Source of the DNA: Arbacia lixula
Lineage: Eukaryota; Echinodermata; Echinoidea; Arbacioida; Arbaciidae
Length of the DNA stretch: 64,000 nucleotides
Direction: 5' to 3'
NCBI GenBank assembly: GCA_963669155.1
Contig: OZ022593.1
Span: 19,201,683-19,265,682 of the forward strand
Shown: positions 1 through 13,597 of the stretch, piece after piece
How positions within the stretch are numbered: the first letter of the stretch is position 1
How the letters are laid out: each line of letters starts with the position of its first letter
Made by a program: the position numbers and the translations under genes
Notes under the pieces: generated by a model
The model's database searches: none
Told to the model about the DNA's origin: nothing
What the model saw: only the letters and a program-made list of their open reading frames with translations

Positions 1-126
1 TACACTTGCAATGTCAACACGCGTATAATATTGATGTTTCCCAAGGTTAGATTAGTTGCATCATACAGGATATATCGATATCTATGTCTGGCAACAAACA
101 GCTGTTTTTCTCCTTTTCCTGACCAG

Positions 127-3100
127 TCTGAGGTAGCGAAGGACACCAACTTCCAGCAGCCGAAGGATGTGATGCGGCTCCATCACGCCCTCTCTAGTCG
201 GTCAGGCCAGTACGACAAGAAACCCAACGTCTTCTCTCTCCGCCTCGCCAACTGGAGCGAATACCTGATACAATGTCTGTGAGTATCTCAATATTGCCCG
301 GCAACCAACCAACCAACCAATACCTGGTACACCTGATATACCTGATACAATGTCTGTGAGTATCTGAATATTACCCGGCAACCAACCAACCAACCAATAC
401 CTGATACACCTGATATACCTGATATGCCTGAATACCTGATACAATGTCTGTGAGTATCTGAATATTGCCCGGCAACCAACCAACCAATACCTGATATACC
501 TGATATACCTGAATACCTGATACAATGTCTGTGAGTATCTGAATATTGCCCGGCAACCAACCAACCAATACCTGATATACCTGATATACCTGAATACCTG
601 ATACAATGTCTGTGAGTATCTGAATATTGCCCGGCAACCAACCAACCAACCAATACCTGATATACCTGATACAATGTCTGTGAGTATCTGAATATTGCCC
701 GGCAACCAACCAACCAACCAATACCTGATATACCTGATACAATGTCTGTGAGTATCTGAATGTTGCCCAGCAACCAACCAACCAACCAATCAACCCACAG
801 GTATCTCAGACATTGTCTATAGGTGCGTCTGCATTCGCCCAAAGTCTACATGCCTTAAAGAGTTTTAATAAAGTGTATAAAAAGCCTAAATGCCTTTAAG
901 AGTTTTATTAAACTGTATAAAAAGTCTAAATGCCTTTAAGAGTTTTAATTTAAGTGTATAAAAAGCCTAAATGCCTTTTCTTATGCTGCCCTCTCCCTCT
1001 GTGTCTTGTCTTCCTATAGTGACACGGCTGAACCTGGTGTCGGATCAATCCAAACTCAAATCTATTTCTAATTTAGTACTCAGTGTAAGCCTAAATGCTT
1101 TTCTAATGCTGCCCTCTTCCTCTGTGTCTTGTCTGTCTCCCTCTAGTGACACGGCTGAGCTGCAGCAGTGGATGCAGGCCCTGAACTTGGCCTGTGCCGT
1201 CCACTCTTCCCCTCCCCTGCCTGCTGCCGTCGGCTCCCAGGTTGGATTCAGGAGACCCGTGTTGCCTAGCGCAACATCCAAACTGGACCCAGTAAGTCAA
1301 ATATCAAGCACTCATGCAGTTTTGGCAATCCTTTTATGTTGTTCAGTAGGGCATTTCATGAAAGTTGTCAGCACTGACTAAATGGTCGGTGGTGACAATT
1401 TCAGTGAAATCCTCAGTTTTGATTGGCTGAGAAGCACTAGCCTCTGACTATTACTATGGTAACTGTCGGAAAAAGGCAACTTCTCAGTGCTGACAACTTT
1501 CATGAAATGCCCCCCAGGACTCTGTTGCATGAATATTTTTAATGAAAAATTATCATTAACAATGAATTTAAGATGTCACCAGAAAGCTGATGGCTGATAC
1601 AAAGCTGCCAAGTCTCCCTGATTTTACAGGAGACTCCTTAAAAGTAGACCAAAAATACTGCTTTGGATTTCATCACATCACCCAATCTCCCTGATTATTG
1701 ATAGATTGTTGTCATCAGGTCGCATGCATTTGATAGACATCTCCCTGATTTCTAATGAAATGTCATGAAATCTTCCTGATTGTTGAATTTCAATGTTGGT
1801 AGCTCTGCTGGTAGAATGACTTGGGCCATTTTGCACATATGTTTGCTAATATTGTAACTTCCCGTTAATGGGAACTACCACGGTAGCAGCCAATGGGCTT
1901 TCAGGTTTTACTGCTGTTGCTATGGCAGTTACCATCAATGGTAGGTTACAGTAGTTCAAAATGTATATTCAACGTGGCCCAAGTAATTTTACAAGCCATC
2001 AGCTTTCTTGTGATCTTTTGAATTCATTGTTCATGAAAATGGTTTATCTTAATTTTAAATGATGAATAAAAAAGAATGGAAATGGAGCTTGCTCTGCTTT
2101 CAGAAATAAGTGAGAGGGGAAATTATGTGAGCCACAACCTCAAGAATGATACATATCCAGGAAAAAAGTAGTTAAACACAAAGTTTGATATATATATCAG
2201 CATGAAAGAAGATAGGATATATAAAGGAAAAGAGAATTTACTGGTAAACAAATCAGATTTGAGCAGTATTCTGTGCTTTATATGGTAAAAAAAATCTTGC
2301 TAGGACAGTTGTGAATGGTGCAGTTATGTGTTGATTACAGATTCATCCACCCACTTCCTCTATAATTATCTTGCCTCTCTACTGCAGGCTCAACAGCTTG
2401 CCAGCCATGATGAAAAAGTGGAGGGCTTAGAGCGAGAGTTAGAGGACCATCGCAGCTTTGCTCCCGATAAGAAGACCAAGGCGAAGATAATCAAGGACTA
2501 CAAGACTAAGGATGAATACTTGGAATATGAGGTCAGCATCACAAACAAGCAAGCAACATCACAAGGATAATGATTTAAAGGGCATATACTGTACTGGGAA
2601 GACAAAAATGTCTTAAAAAGATGATCGTGATCAATCGTCTTGCCAATGGTCTAAATTCATGTATTGTCCATTTTGAAGGCATTTTTGTCTTCCCAGTACA
2701 GTATATTTCCTTTAAGAGAGGATGTCCCATTTGCAAAAGTCATGAAACTCTGTAGGAATCGGCTGTGTACCCTAATCTCACAGTCATAGCCTCACGAACC
2801 CTTTTCAGGAATCATGAAAAATAATTTATGTTTACGTTTGAAATCTAGCGGCCATAATCTACATTTAATCGTATTGCCCCTGTCAGTGCACTATGCACAG
2901 CACACCACGGGCATGCTCTCATTGAACGCATGCACTGTGGTTCGGATCACAGCGCACAGCAGTCTCTGGTCTCTAAGCTATAAGTTTGGGATGACCAGCC
3001 TAAAACCTCAAAATCTAGAGATTGCTATCATTTCACTCAGAGTCAGTTTCAAGTTCTACTATTGAGAGGGCAGTTCTGATACAGTATCTTCTTCCATTTT

Positions 3101-4294
3101 CCATGGATTTTATCTCCCCAAAAATTGTGTGACCCGCAAAAGGGACATTCTGTCTTTAAAGGGACTTGAGAGCAGAGGGTAACTCTTCATTTCATGTTCT
3201 GAAGTACAGAAGATACTGGGCATTGAAATGTTGAACGTAACAAATAATGATGGTAACTATTGGGGTTATTTTGAAAGTCATGCATTCCTGTAGAGACAAG
3301 TGATGTTGATTTTGTAAGATTGGGGTGATGTGACTGTGTTTGCTTGACAGAACGTGATATTTGCTCTTCATTTTGAAGCTTTTGGCACCATTTGAACTCG
3401 CTAGGTTATCGAGTAGGCCTTTACTGTAATTAATTTGTATTAGTTTAACTGATTGAGTCATAACTACAAACGATTTTCTCTGCACAAGAATTCAAGCTCT
3501 TGATCATTTGTCAAATGCATGCTTTAACGTGCCATGTTCCCACAAAAAAACAGATTTAGAGTTTGCATATGTGAACTCTGACTCTCTGCCTTAAAATGAG
3601 ACGTATAAACTGTTCTCTATACATCTACTATCATATGAAAGGGTTGGATGCATGGCATGCTACATAGATAAATGAAATCAAGGATATATTGGCCTGTTAC
3701 TCCTCATGTGAGTTGAAGACTTTAAACATGTGTTATATTACTTCCATTCGCTCACAGTGCACTTTTTCTCTCTTTGTTTTATATTCCTTCCCCTTCAAGA
3801 TATCAAGATTCAAGACATATATCTACTTGCTGCGCTCCCAGCCACTCAGCTCTCTACCTCCTCGTACGCCCCTTCCCTCATCCTCACCAACTTCGACGGT
3901 CGCCAAGAAATCTTCCCCCGCCCCGACGCCCAAATTTGCCTCGTCTCACTCAGTGCATGTGAAGTCGACATCGTCATCGACGCTCTCGAAACCAAAGTAT
4001 GCATCATTCTCATCACCCTCGTCGTCGCTCTCATCATCATCATCGCCGTCATCATCGACGTCGTCATCGGCATCATCATCGCCTGATAAACGGAAGTCAT
4101 TGGAAGAGGAAGTGGACTCAAAGCCGGGACTGCGTAAGAGTAATTCTGGCTCCAGTGGTGCAGATAGCCATTCTGATCTGACGGGAGAGGATGCCCCGCC
4201 CACTATGCGGGATAACTCACACAAGGTACACCGCAGCTTCTCCGATCGCTATAGCTATCGTATGGCCATCTATAACAGTAGCAAGTTGAACTAG
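127..4294 (+). CDS. PSD: PSD/EFA6-family Arf6 guanine-exchange factor, 3' part (partial gene)
   Basis: EFA6 proteins load GTP on Arf6 at the plasma membrane through a Sec7 domain; a PH domain and coiled coil follow it. Only the C-terminal part is here. Exons: 127-278 (after tttcctgaccag, donor gtgagt), 1147-1291 (donor gtaagt), 2388-2531, and 3800 to the stop at 4292-4294. Phases close (150 nt plus 2; 1 plus 144; 144; phase 0). Exon 1 encodes the end of the PH domain (HHALSSRSGQYDKKPNVF). Exon 2 has ELQQWMQ, then PPLPAAVGSQ and RRPVLPSATSKL, matching the vertebrate family. Exon 3 gives the coiled-coil start (HDEKVEGLERELEDHRS). Exon 4 continues with ISRFKTYIYLLRSQ into a poly-Ser tail built on tca/tcg repeats. 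The Sec7 domain must lie upstream of the window. The last exon either reads to 4294 or splices at 4225 to a distant exon. Family assignment is from memory of human PSD/PSD3. Confidence 0.9.
279..800 (+). repeat. Minisatellite made of a duplicated exon end plus 5' splice site
   Basis: Seven copies of a 68-94 bp unit follow the first PSD exon. Each contains the last exon bases (cctgatacaatgtct) followed by gtgagtatct, then a ccaaccaacc tract. The gtgagt hexamers start at 279, 356, 450, 531, 612, 680 and 748. The first belongs to the exon; the other six are intronic copies. The variable tatacctga and ccaa blocks explain the unequal spacing. Confidence 0.95.
841..1019 (+). repeat. 40-bp tandem repeat leading into a duplicated 3' splice site
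   Basis: Units starting near 841, 881, 921 and 961 share gcctaaatgcctttaagag. The last unit runs into a pyrimidine tract ending tatag at 1019, followed by tgacacggctga. This resembles the true acceptor of the next PSD exon, which itself is preceded by the same gcctaaatgc motif (about 1089). The tandem unit therefore appears to derive from the acceptor's own upstream region. Confidence 0.88.
1349..1512. mobile_element. Fold-back MITE, about 164 bp
   Basis: The left arm gggcatttcatgaaagttg is repeated inverted at the right end (aactttcatgaaatgccc). The arms continue through gtcagcactga. No coding capacity. It lies in the PSD intron after exon 2. Confidence 0.85.
1545..2045. repeat. Inverted-repeat element, about 500 bp, with a dispersed core
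   Basis: The left arm (aacaatgaatttaag, then agaaagctgatggct) returns inverted on the right (agccatcagctttct, then gaattcattgtt). The interior, about 1615-1800 with ctccctgatt motifs, is related in reverse complement to 45160-45365 (aatcagggag motifs). This indicates a dispersed family with two members in the window. Confidence 0.75.
2575..2715. mobile_element. TTAA-flanked fold-back MITE, short member
   Basis: TTAA, then agggcatatactgtactggg, with the inverted arm cccagtacagtatat near the right end and a second TTAA at 2712-2715. It belongs to the same family as the larger element at 13598-13979. The TTAA target duplication is typical of piggyBac-type transposition. It sits just after a PSD exon. 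Confidence 0.85.
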
Positions 4295-7200
4295 TAGACT
4301 GCTAGATCTGTGATGTAGTAGTCTTTCTTCTTGTTACTCTGGGAGTCTCTCTGTAGAAATCTATCAGGCCAATACTGATATTGCGTATTTGCACAACAAA
4401 ATAATATGTGGTAAAAATGTTGCTAACAAAGATTTCTTGCATATTTGTAGTGAAGACTTGTAACTTCCATGGAAATGGTCTTTGATCTCAGAACATTGCA
4501 CAACACAGTCCTCCTCACTTGCCTTAGAAGTAAAAATCAAGTTAAATGACAGTAATTGTAGACCGGACTCTTCTTTCCAACTTGCTGTTGGATTGTAGGA
4601 TAAGCTTGCTGCCATTGTGGTTTCACACAGTAATGACTCCAAATATGCATTTTAGCTCCCAAGAGAAAATTGGATTCTTAGTTTCTTTTCGATCCTGATC
4701 ATTAGAAACTTCAAGTGTAAGTCAATTTTAGTCCAAACAGCTGGCCTTCCGTGGAATTTTAACAGAGAATTTAATCATTTGAAACACTGACAGAATCCCA
4801 TTTACATCCAAATGTGATTGCTAGAAATTGCACCAATATTGCTTATCACAAGCTGTTACCGTTGCTAAAAATGGAGAAAATGCTCAAAGCTGGTGGTGTC
4901 ATTTTAACTCTCTCCCTGGAAGCGTTGATGTAACAACTTTCCTAAGCGTCATTTTGGCTGTAAACTTCACCTGTCTTTGTCAACTCCCTTTGTACATGTT
5001 ATGGCATCACAACAGTAAAATAAGCAATTTTTATTAAATTGAGAGCTCTTTGGCGTTAATGTTTGTGTGGTAATGTGCCAAATGCATTCTTGTACAAACA
5101 TGTTGACTAACTTACCCTTCTGACTGAGTGTTCTCAGTGGTTAACTCTTTAAGGTTACCCTGCAGGAACACTTACTATCGCAGCAATCACTTACATTAAG
5201 TGATTGTAAAACTACATGCACTCTAAACTTGAGGTATGTCTGTATAGATGTCTCATCTTTCTTGAGACAATCGACCACTGCCTGAAGTCTGACTTGGTAT
5301 TAGGCTCACTGTAAATGAGCTGGTTCAGGTTTTTGTAACTTAAAGTATGTCTAATACTTAAGCAATATGGTATATGTAATAATTGCATCTAGTTATAGTA
5401 TTTATTCCAAAGCGTGCATGACTGTTTCTGTAAAAAAAAAAAAAAAAACTTAATGTGCAATTTATCAAATACATATCCTACTGCAATGTGTTTTGTATTG
5501 AATTAATCGTTTTGGTTTTAAATCATGCATATGATGAGTGTATATGTGTGTCAAATATCAAATTATTTACTTTATATTGTTATAAACATTATTTATACTT
5601 TGTAAGAGAAATATGTTGGTCACAATCCAGAAATAGTTTTTTAGACATGTTTGTGGAAAATCGAGTGTCCACAAAAAAAGGTTTCATGATATTTTCTGCA
5701 AATGAAAGGAACAGAAAGTTATTTCTTGGAAATAATTTCTAAAGAATTTTGGAGATTGCCATGCAAACAATGTTAACATACAAAATGCATTAGTGAATTA
5801 ATCAATCATTAAAAATGGACAGATATGAATTTTTTGTATCATATTTATTCACATCATACCTGTAGTATTCAGTAATTAATTAACAGGGTGTATAGATTAT
5901 CTGTATTATGGTAAATGTGGTATACTGACCCTAATCATAATTATGTATTTGCAAAACATTCCCCCAGATAAAAATTGACACAGGTTATTTGCTGCATTCA
6001 GCACTTTCACTTGACATGGTTTCCAACACAAGTCTGAACAACTCTTGCACTTTCTAAGCATGTGCTTTACCTTCGCAATAACGTTTGGAATCCTCCTCCT
6101 GATTGCTCAGCAGAATTTGTGTGTGCATTAATATTTTTGAGAAGAGTTTATACCAAACTTCATTCCTGATACAGCTCTAGAACAGAGCATCCTCCCTTCC
6201 TATAGTAATGATGAAACTCAGTTTGCAGATCTACAGCAGAAATTAATGACAGGGAAGAGAATCGAGGTATCTTTTTCCCATAGTAACGTTTCAGTCCCAT
6301 TGCAACAAAATCACGTATGAAAAACTAATCTGCACAACAGCCTCCTGCTAATTGTCAGAGACATGAGCTAATTTGAATGGATGAAGTGAAAAGAGAAAGC
6401 GAATATTTATGACCTATCTAGTTATCTTTACAGATATTCAGAAATTATATATTGTTATTTTAATCTCTCCATGATTCTATTTTATTTCTCTCTCCCTAGG
6501 TATGACCACAATACATGTGCTTTCAGATGCAATGTAATGTATGGCTCATGACTAATACGATATCTCTGTCATTCTGAAAAAAAATCATTCAAATGACACT
6601 GCAAGAACATTGTCATCAATACTTAATCCTTGTATACAGTATGCTGTATTTGCTTTGTCCAAGCTAGTTGTCAAATCACCGTAGAAACTGCTGTGATACC
6701 ATGGGGTGCACTCCTAAGCTATATTAACTCACATAGAAGAATGCTTTTGTGGCAACTAACTGTGTACTTATCTGTGCATGTTTTCCCAGTATATCCATAT
6801 AAGAAGACTAACTCTTCATTCCTATGTATATATACCAGTATATATAATTCAATATTATATTCCTTGTGACAAACACCCTCTATAAAGGCAAGGAATCCAT
6901 GTTTTTTCCTCCTTTAGGCCTTTGCAGAATGATTGAAGAAGAGATATAATGTGAAGAGTCCTTGTTCTGTTCTGCACAACGCTTGGCCCTGCACACCCCA
7001 ATCTGTCCTACGGTACCATGCACACACCCTCCTTCTCAACTAATGGAAACAAATCACTGCGGTGTTCAGGAGGGTGAAATCCCCGCAAGGCAAAACAAGT
7101 CCTAAAAAGTTATAAAATATCTCCTGTAAACAATAAATGAATCTGATGGGGTACATGACAAGGCAGCATGTAGTGTGTGCACCATCTCCATTCATGGAGT

Positions 7201-8223
7201 TATGCTTTGTCCAAGCACAGCTCATGATCTTGGACGGTTCTTTCACAGGAGTGTCACTCATACCCTAGAAGGTCATCTTGCTGATCTTAAGCTATGGTCA
7301 CAACCCCAAAAAGTAGCCTGCTCAGCGGCCGGGCGGCGAGTTTTTAGCCAATTCCTGCCGGGCAATGAGCGGCATCCGCCAGGGTACCCCTTATTTTTAG
7401 GGCATTGCTCGGTCGGCGCTGAAGTTTTAGCACAAAGTTAAAATTTGGGCGGCGTCTGCTCTTTGTTTACGTTCGGTGCCCGGGCGGGGGAGTCTTCATT
7501 CACACAATAATAGAGTATAGCCTTTCCACATGACCTTTGAATCAAGTATTTGAAGGGTGAACCGGTGGGTCACATTCAACATCAATAATTGTGTGGAAAA
7601 TTCTTTTAGTGCTCAGGCTCTGGACAAAATGCATATGTGATCATTAGACCGTTATCATTACCCCCTCTATGCTGAGACTTTGCCAGGTTTTTGCCACAGT
7701 ATTTGAATGTGACAAATTGGACAACTTGGACAATTCCCGGCTTGTTTTATACATGTTGTTTGCAGAAGTCAAAATACTGGCCAGTAATACTCATTTACAG
7801 TCTGTACAGCATTTGTCTATGGATATTTAGATCAAGGAGTGCGTAGCTCGGTTAGATGAGTGCTCTCTGAAAGTAGTTCTTTTCTGACCATTTTGCTTGG
7901 AAATAAGCAAATGGTATTTGATACTTGTTTTTGAAGATATTGAACGACTCCAAATACCAATGAACTTTGCCATTGATCAAAAACTACCATAGCAACGATT
8001 AACCCAAAACTTTAAGAGAATGTGGATAATTTCTTCTCATCGTTTTTTGTTCCTTAGTATGAAGTCGTTGCTCATGTTTTTGGAATTGCGTATTGTGGTT
8101 TGTATTTGCTGTGGTGTGTTTGTATCAATGTATTAGTGTGTATGGATTGCACCTCACCTTGATTCACATTCACTACTAACCAAACTCACAGAAACGGCCG
8201 AGTTACAGCCAACTCTCCTTCCT

Positions 8224-8478
8224 ATGTTTCTATCTCCGTCTCACTCCACCTCTCCCTCCATTTTTCTGCACTTCTCTCTCTTCATTTTTCTCTCTCTCTC
8301 TAATCTCACTATCTCTTATTCAATCTTTTTTCTCTCTCCATCCCCATCTCAATCTCTCTCTTCATTTGTCTCTCTCTCATCTCACTATCTCTTACTCAAT
8401 CTTTCTATCTCTCTCCATCCCCATCTCACTCTCTCTCTCCCTCTCTCTGTATCTACATCGCATTATATCTCCCTCTTT

Positions 8479-8529
<51 letters not shown>

Positions 8530-8582
8530 TCACTCTCTTCATCTCACTTTCTCTTTCTCAATCTTACTATCTCTCTCCATTC

Positions 8583-8628
<46 letters not shown>

Positions 8629-8693
8629 TCATCTCTCTCTCTCTCCCTCTCTCTCTCTCCATCTCAATCTCACTTTCCATCTCCATCTCTCTC

Positions 8694-8724
<31 letters not shown>

Positions 8725-8810
8725 TCATCTCACTTTCTCTTTCTCAATTTTACTATTTCTCTCCATTCCCATCTTTCTCTCTCCTTCTCCATCTCACTCT
8801 CTTTCAGTCC
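8224..8810 (+). repeat. Degenerate CT microsatellite
   Basis: About 580 bp of imperfect (CT)n with interspersed catctcact and ccat blocks. The long frames across it are simple Ser/Leu repeats. Confidence 0.95.
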
Positions 8811-11800
8811 TGCTGTGCAATCTAACTGATCATATGTCCCAGTTGTGTTATTGAATGCTTATATCTCACTCGCTCCATCAACATATAGGAATATCATCTT
8901 TTTGTTATAAATATGTACTTAAATGATCATCTCCAGCAATATAACTCATATGTCAGTAAGAAATGTTTACAAGAAGGTTAATTCCACTATTTGTGGAACA
9001 GACAAATTTGTTAGACTGAAATATATCAAGCTGAATAAATTGCTGATGTAGATAGCCATGACGACTTCCCTTAATTCTCTTTAAATAATCAATCTATTGA
9101 TAGATATGATATTAAAATAATTTGACACAATGTAATTGACTGCATGTAGATCAAAAGATTGGGAAGAACAAGACTCAATTAATCATTTATCATGTGTGAA
9201 GTTGATATCACAGAGTGACAAGTTGTTAAGCTTGAAAAGTAAGGGCTTTGGTGCATTAAAACAGATACTTAAATCTTTGGTAAAAAAAAGTGCCAATGTC
9301 AGGTGTAAGGGTTTGAAATGGTGTTTACTGTATATTACTTAAAATTGTATTCATATATTTGTATTAATAACCCCATTAATACCATTGTAGTGTCAGGGAA
9401 GATCAGCCATCATTCAACTAATCAATAAAGCAGAGTTGATTCTCAGCAGCAAATATTGACTAGAGACGGCAAAATTGTGTTTAATATATGTATTTCGTTT
9501 TTGTTTCTTTGTGCATATTCCACATTGAGAGGCAAGCTTCTTGCTCAAACGATATCTCCAAATAAATGTTTGTAAACCTGAAAGACATTGTAACATCATT
9601 ACTGGTTCATTTACCTCAGAGAATCCTTAAAGGTGTACCCATTCTCCAATGATATATCAAGAAATGACATTTCCCAGTTTATGTATGTAAAAGGTTTTAT
9701 TTTGATTGGTTCGTTTTAAGTGTGCATCTTTATATTATTGGCTCATGAAGATATCTTCAGTTATTTATATATTTAATTTTTGTCAAACATAAATGAGATT
9801 TGTTAAGGTACTTAAGTAGACATTTCCTATGTTGCATGCTCCTGTAAAAGTAGACATTCATTTATACATTCTTGGCTGAAGGTTCCTGCATGCTTGAATA
9901 AGTTGTGCATTGTATAGAACCATATTATCATAATCAATCATTGTTTTGCAATATTCTCATATTTACAAACAATAAGCATCCTCGCTGCTAGATGTATGAT
10001 TCCATATTGCCAACATTGATTTCATCTCTTTGTTTTATAATTTTATATTTACATGTACAGGGATGTTTGTGTGATATTATGTTCTCCTGATAGCAGATTG
10101 CCACTACTGCTGGCAGCCTAAATGTATATTTTAATGCTAGAGTTTTGTGGAATGGCAGAACAGTGTAATAGACTGGGAACATATGTCAAGTGCCAAGACA
10201 CACCATACTGCCCTACTTTGGCAAAAGGAAGCAAGTGACCAATCACTCAAATTTAGGAAATTGGTACTCTTGGATTATACTGAGCAGTCCTTTCTTGCAG
10301 ACAAAGTCTGGAGACGAAATGTTCATCCTGCTGTGAGATATTCAATCTAACATGATGTGGTGTTGCACTGATACCAATGCAATTGACAAATACAATTTTG
10401 TTTTTGTATGTTGCTTCCTTTAGTTAAAGTTGAGAAGTATAGGATTGTTCTTTCGGCAAAAGGACAATGGCCAACGATCTCCAAAGGCTTGTGAGATACA
10501 TAGTTTCCATCATTAACGACAGGGTATCCCTTTTGTAAGTAAAAACAATATAATTTGGTTAAAACCATGGAAATGGAAGAAATACAGAACATCCCTCCCA
10601 ATAATAGAACTGGAAACTGTGAAGTTTTTGCGATCGCTAGATTTTAAGGAAATTTTGGGCTGGTCGTCCGAAATCTGTAGCTTACAGACTGCTGAACGCA
10701 CCGATCCGCTTCACAGTTTATGATTTTATTGTGAGCAATGTCCACATCATGCACTGACAGGTACAACACGATTATGAATATAGACTATGGTCAGTTTATT
10801 TCAAATGTAAACAAGCATAGTTTTCCACTTTTTGTGAAAACGTTTGTAAAGCTATGGCTGTGAGATTTCATACATATAATTGTTCAGTATGCCGCTGATT
10901 CCTGCTGAGTGTCATGACTTTTTCAAATGGGACACCCTGTCTTTAATGAAGACATCAATGAATAATGCTGAACGACCAGGGGAAGTGGGAATTCTAAATT
11001 GTTTATAAGTGTTTACAATACATAAACATGTAAGTTTTTGTATTTGTAAGATGATCAATGAAGTACATGTGTCTTCTATCAGACATATAAATAGCAAAAA
11101 AAAAGGGGGGCAGGACATATTCTTTAGGCTGCCATTTGTGTTTGAAGCATATCTATACTCTGAAGCCCAATTATTGCATTTATAACATTATTCTAATTAA
11201 CATTCCATTTTGATTTGGCATTGAGTGGGGTTTGGTATACAGAGGTAACATGTCTATGGGTTAGGGGTGAGGGGTCAGATATTTTAGCTGGGATATTGAA
11301 GATTTTTTATTCAGGAATGGTGGGTGGGTGGTGCAGACTTCTAATCTTACCCAGATAATCTGTTTGTGGATTAAGAGATGGATTAAGATGGATTAAGAGA
11401 TCATGGCAGTACATGTAATTCATTGTCATCTTGGTTTGGCTTCCTGCAATAATACACTGTACAAAGAGAAATGTACTACAAGGAAACGGTATTTGTCTAA
11501 ATGCCAGTATTAAGGAGTGTTTGTATGTGTCGGGTGATACCAGCAATCAACCCCCATTCTAGTATTAGTGCATGCATTCCACAACAGAAACATTCTTCCT
11601 CTTTCCTCCATAATATGATGCTCTCTGTAGTTGAAGAGGTACAACAAGTTTGTGTGGAAGCAAAAATATATCTTCTTTAAAAACTGAGATTGAAACTTCA
11701 TGACAAGTTTTGATTTGATTTGATTTGATTTATTTTTCCATAATAATGTTCAACAAAGATATACAACTGAATACAAGGAATTAACAAGGTATAAACAAAT

Positions 11801-13597
11801 ATATATCAGAACAGTTCATCTTGATCTGGCAAACCAAATTAATTTTAGGGAAACCTAAAAAAGCTTAGCTTGTAAGGCAAAGGTTACCCTTAGGGGACGT
11901 AAAAGCCAATGATACGGAAACTTAACATGTGATAAGTTGTGACAAGTTGTTCATTAAGAAAGTAGAGAACAAAAACATGTAGATTTGTGAAAGTTTATGA
12001 AAATCAGAGGGGGGGGGGGATTGTGTTTAATGATGAGGACTGAACTAGACATTGTGCATTGCTATTGTCTAGGTGCCCCACACTGCAGCGGACTAGAGGC
12101 AAGAATTAAATGGTTGTGACATATTATTCGGGTTTGTCACTGTCCCTGTAGACAATCCACAGATAAAACAATCTCAAGTATGTGTATGTCATCAGTGGAC
12201 ATGCAGATGTATCATTGTATGTTCCTTGGGCCAGTCAGCAGGTTTTCAACACTCTCAGAAAATCATATCTTTCTTGTATTCGTATTTTTTTCCCTCAAAC
12301 TTTCACTAAACCACTGATTTTAAATTTTATTCTGCTTGGATACACATTCAATGTTCATAAGGATGCTGTTCTGTGCAATTAATTGAGAATGTGTTTGTTA
12401 CATGTTTAGAGTGTAGCAACAAAGGGGAAAATGAGTTATGGAGTCGTGTGCCCTCTGCATATCTCTCCAGTAATCAGCTCAATAGTGGATATAACATAAA
12501 GCATCTCATATTTATGCTGCAAAGCAAATCAACCAGAGGATATTATTAAACATTAATGAACTTTTATAAACTTCTAGCTCGTGAAGCAAATCATACATGG
12601 TCCAATTAGAGGGAAGAACTGACGTATGAAGAAGCTTGACTTTATAGATATTGAAATCCTTGTTACTGTTGACATCCTACAATTTCTGATGTCAACTTCT
12701 AGATTCAATTCATATCGATCTCATTTGGGAAAAGGTGATTTGGATCTTTGATAATGTCTTGAGAAAGATTGATGAGTTTTGGTGTCAAATGATTTTATTT
12801 GCTGCATGTTCATCAAGAGAACCATTTTTGATCAAGGCCAAGTACATGATACTACTTGTCATGATATGTGAATGGAGGTCAGTATTGGTATGAGTAGCTA
12901 GGAGTGAAGGTTTTTCTATCTGATATTGTGTCAAAAGGATCTTGATGTTTTACAGTGTGGCATTCAAACTACTGTGTATAAGTCAACTATACATGTAATT
13001 TACAGTTTTCAAAGTTTTCAGATCAGTTTTTTTTATTGAATTGTGACAATATTGGTGAAAATGTTGTTTTAGTTTACAGAAACATGTTAGCAGATGTGAA
13101 TATGAGAGTAGAAATATTTGGCAGAATACATAAAAAGCATTTCAGATGAAAATTTATATTCTTCCAAAATGTTAGTCAAGTAATGTTTAATATTAAAACT
13201 GATATATAGAATAAAATTTGTTAAAGACAATTATAATGCTTGTGTGCCTGTCTTGCTTATTCTCTACTTAATGCTAACTGCTTAATTTTCATTTACAAAA
13301 CTAACAAAAACTAAGCATATGAGGTGATTGAATGGAGATATATGTTTGTTTTCTGCTCATTTTGTGAAAGTGGATGGATATGTCTGAACGGTTGCGCCAG
13401 TCTAAAAATAAGTTGCTCTCACAAGAGAGGTAGAGCACAAACAATTTGAGCAAAATCAGACATTATTAATAAAGAAGTTATAGATGTTATGTTGAAGAAT
13501 ACCTTTTTTGGAGGGAGCAAATTGGCAACTGCGTCATGAGGCTGTGATGTCACAGATGGACTTTCCTATCCATACTATTTAAACATTCATAATTTCC

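Noticed and set aside
279-800. CRISPR-like regular repeats
   Set aside because: Units are directly adjacent with no unique spacers, in an animal gene intron; it is a minisatellite.
202-842. Repetitive minus-strand frames of up to 195 codons
   Set aside because: They are produced by the minisatellite unit length and run antisense to the PSD exon.
7320-7490. GC-rich block as a CpG-island promoter or exon
   Set aside because: No frame with family similarity and no start/splice context; more likely a repeat fragment.
8224-8854. Long Ser/Leu-rich open frames over CT tracts (also 14334-14830, 17598-18104, 21152-21514, 56955-57336)
   Set aside because: They are translations of dinucleotide repeats in every frame, without splice context or family match.
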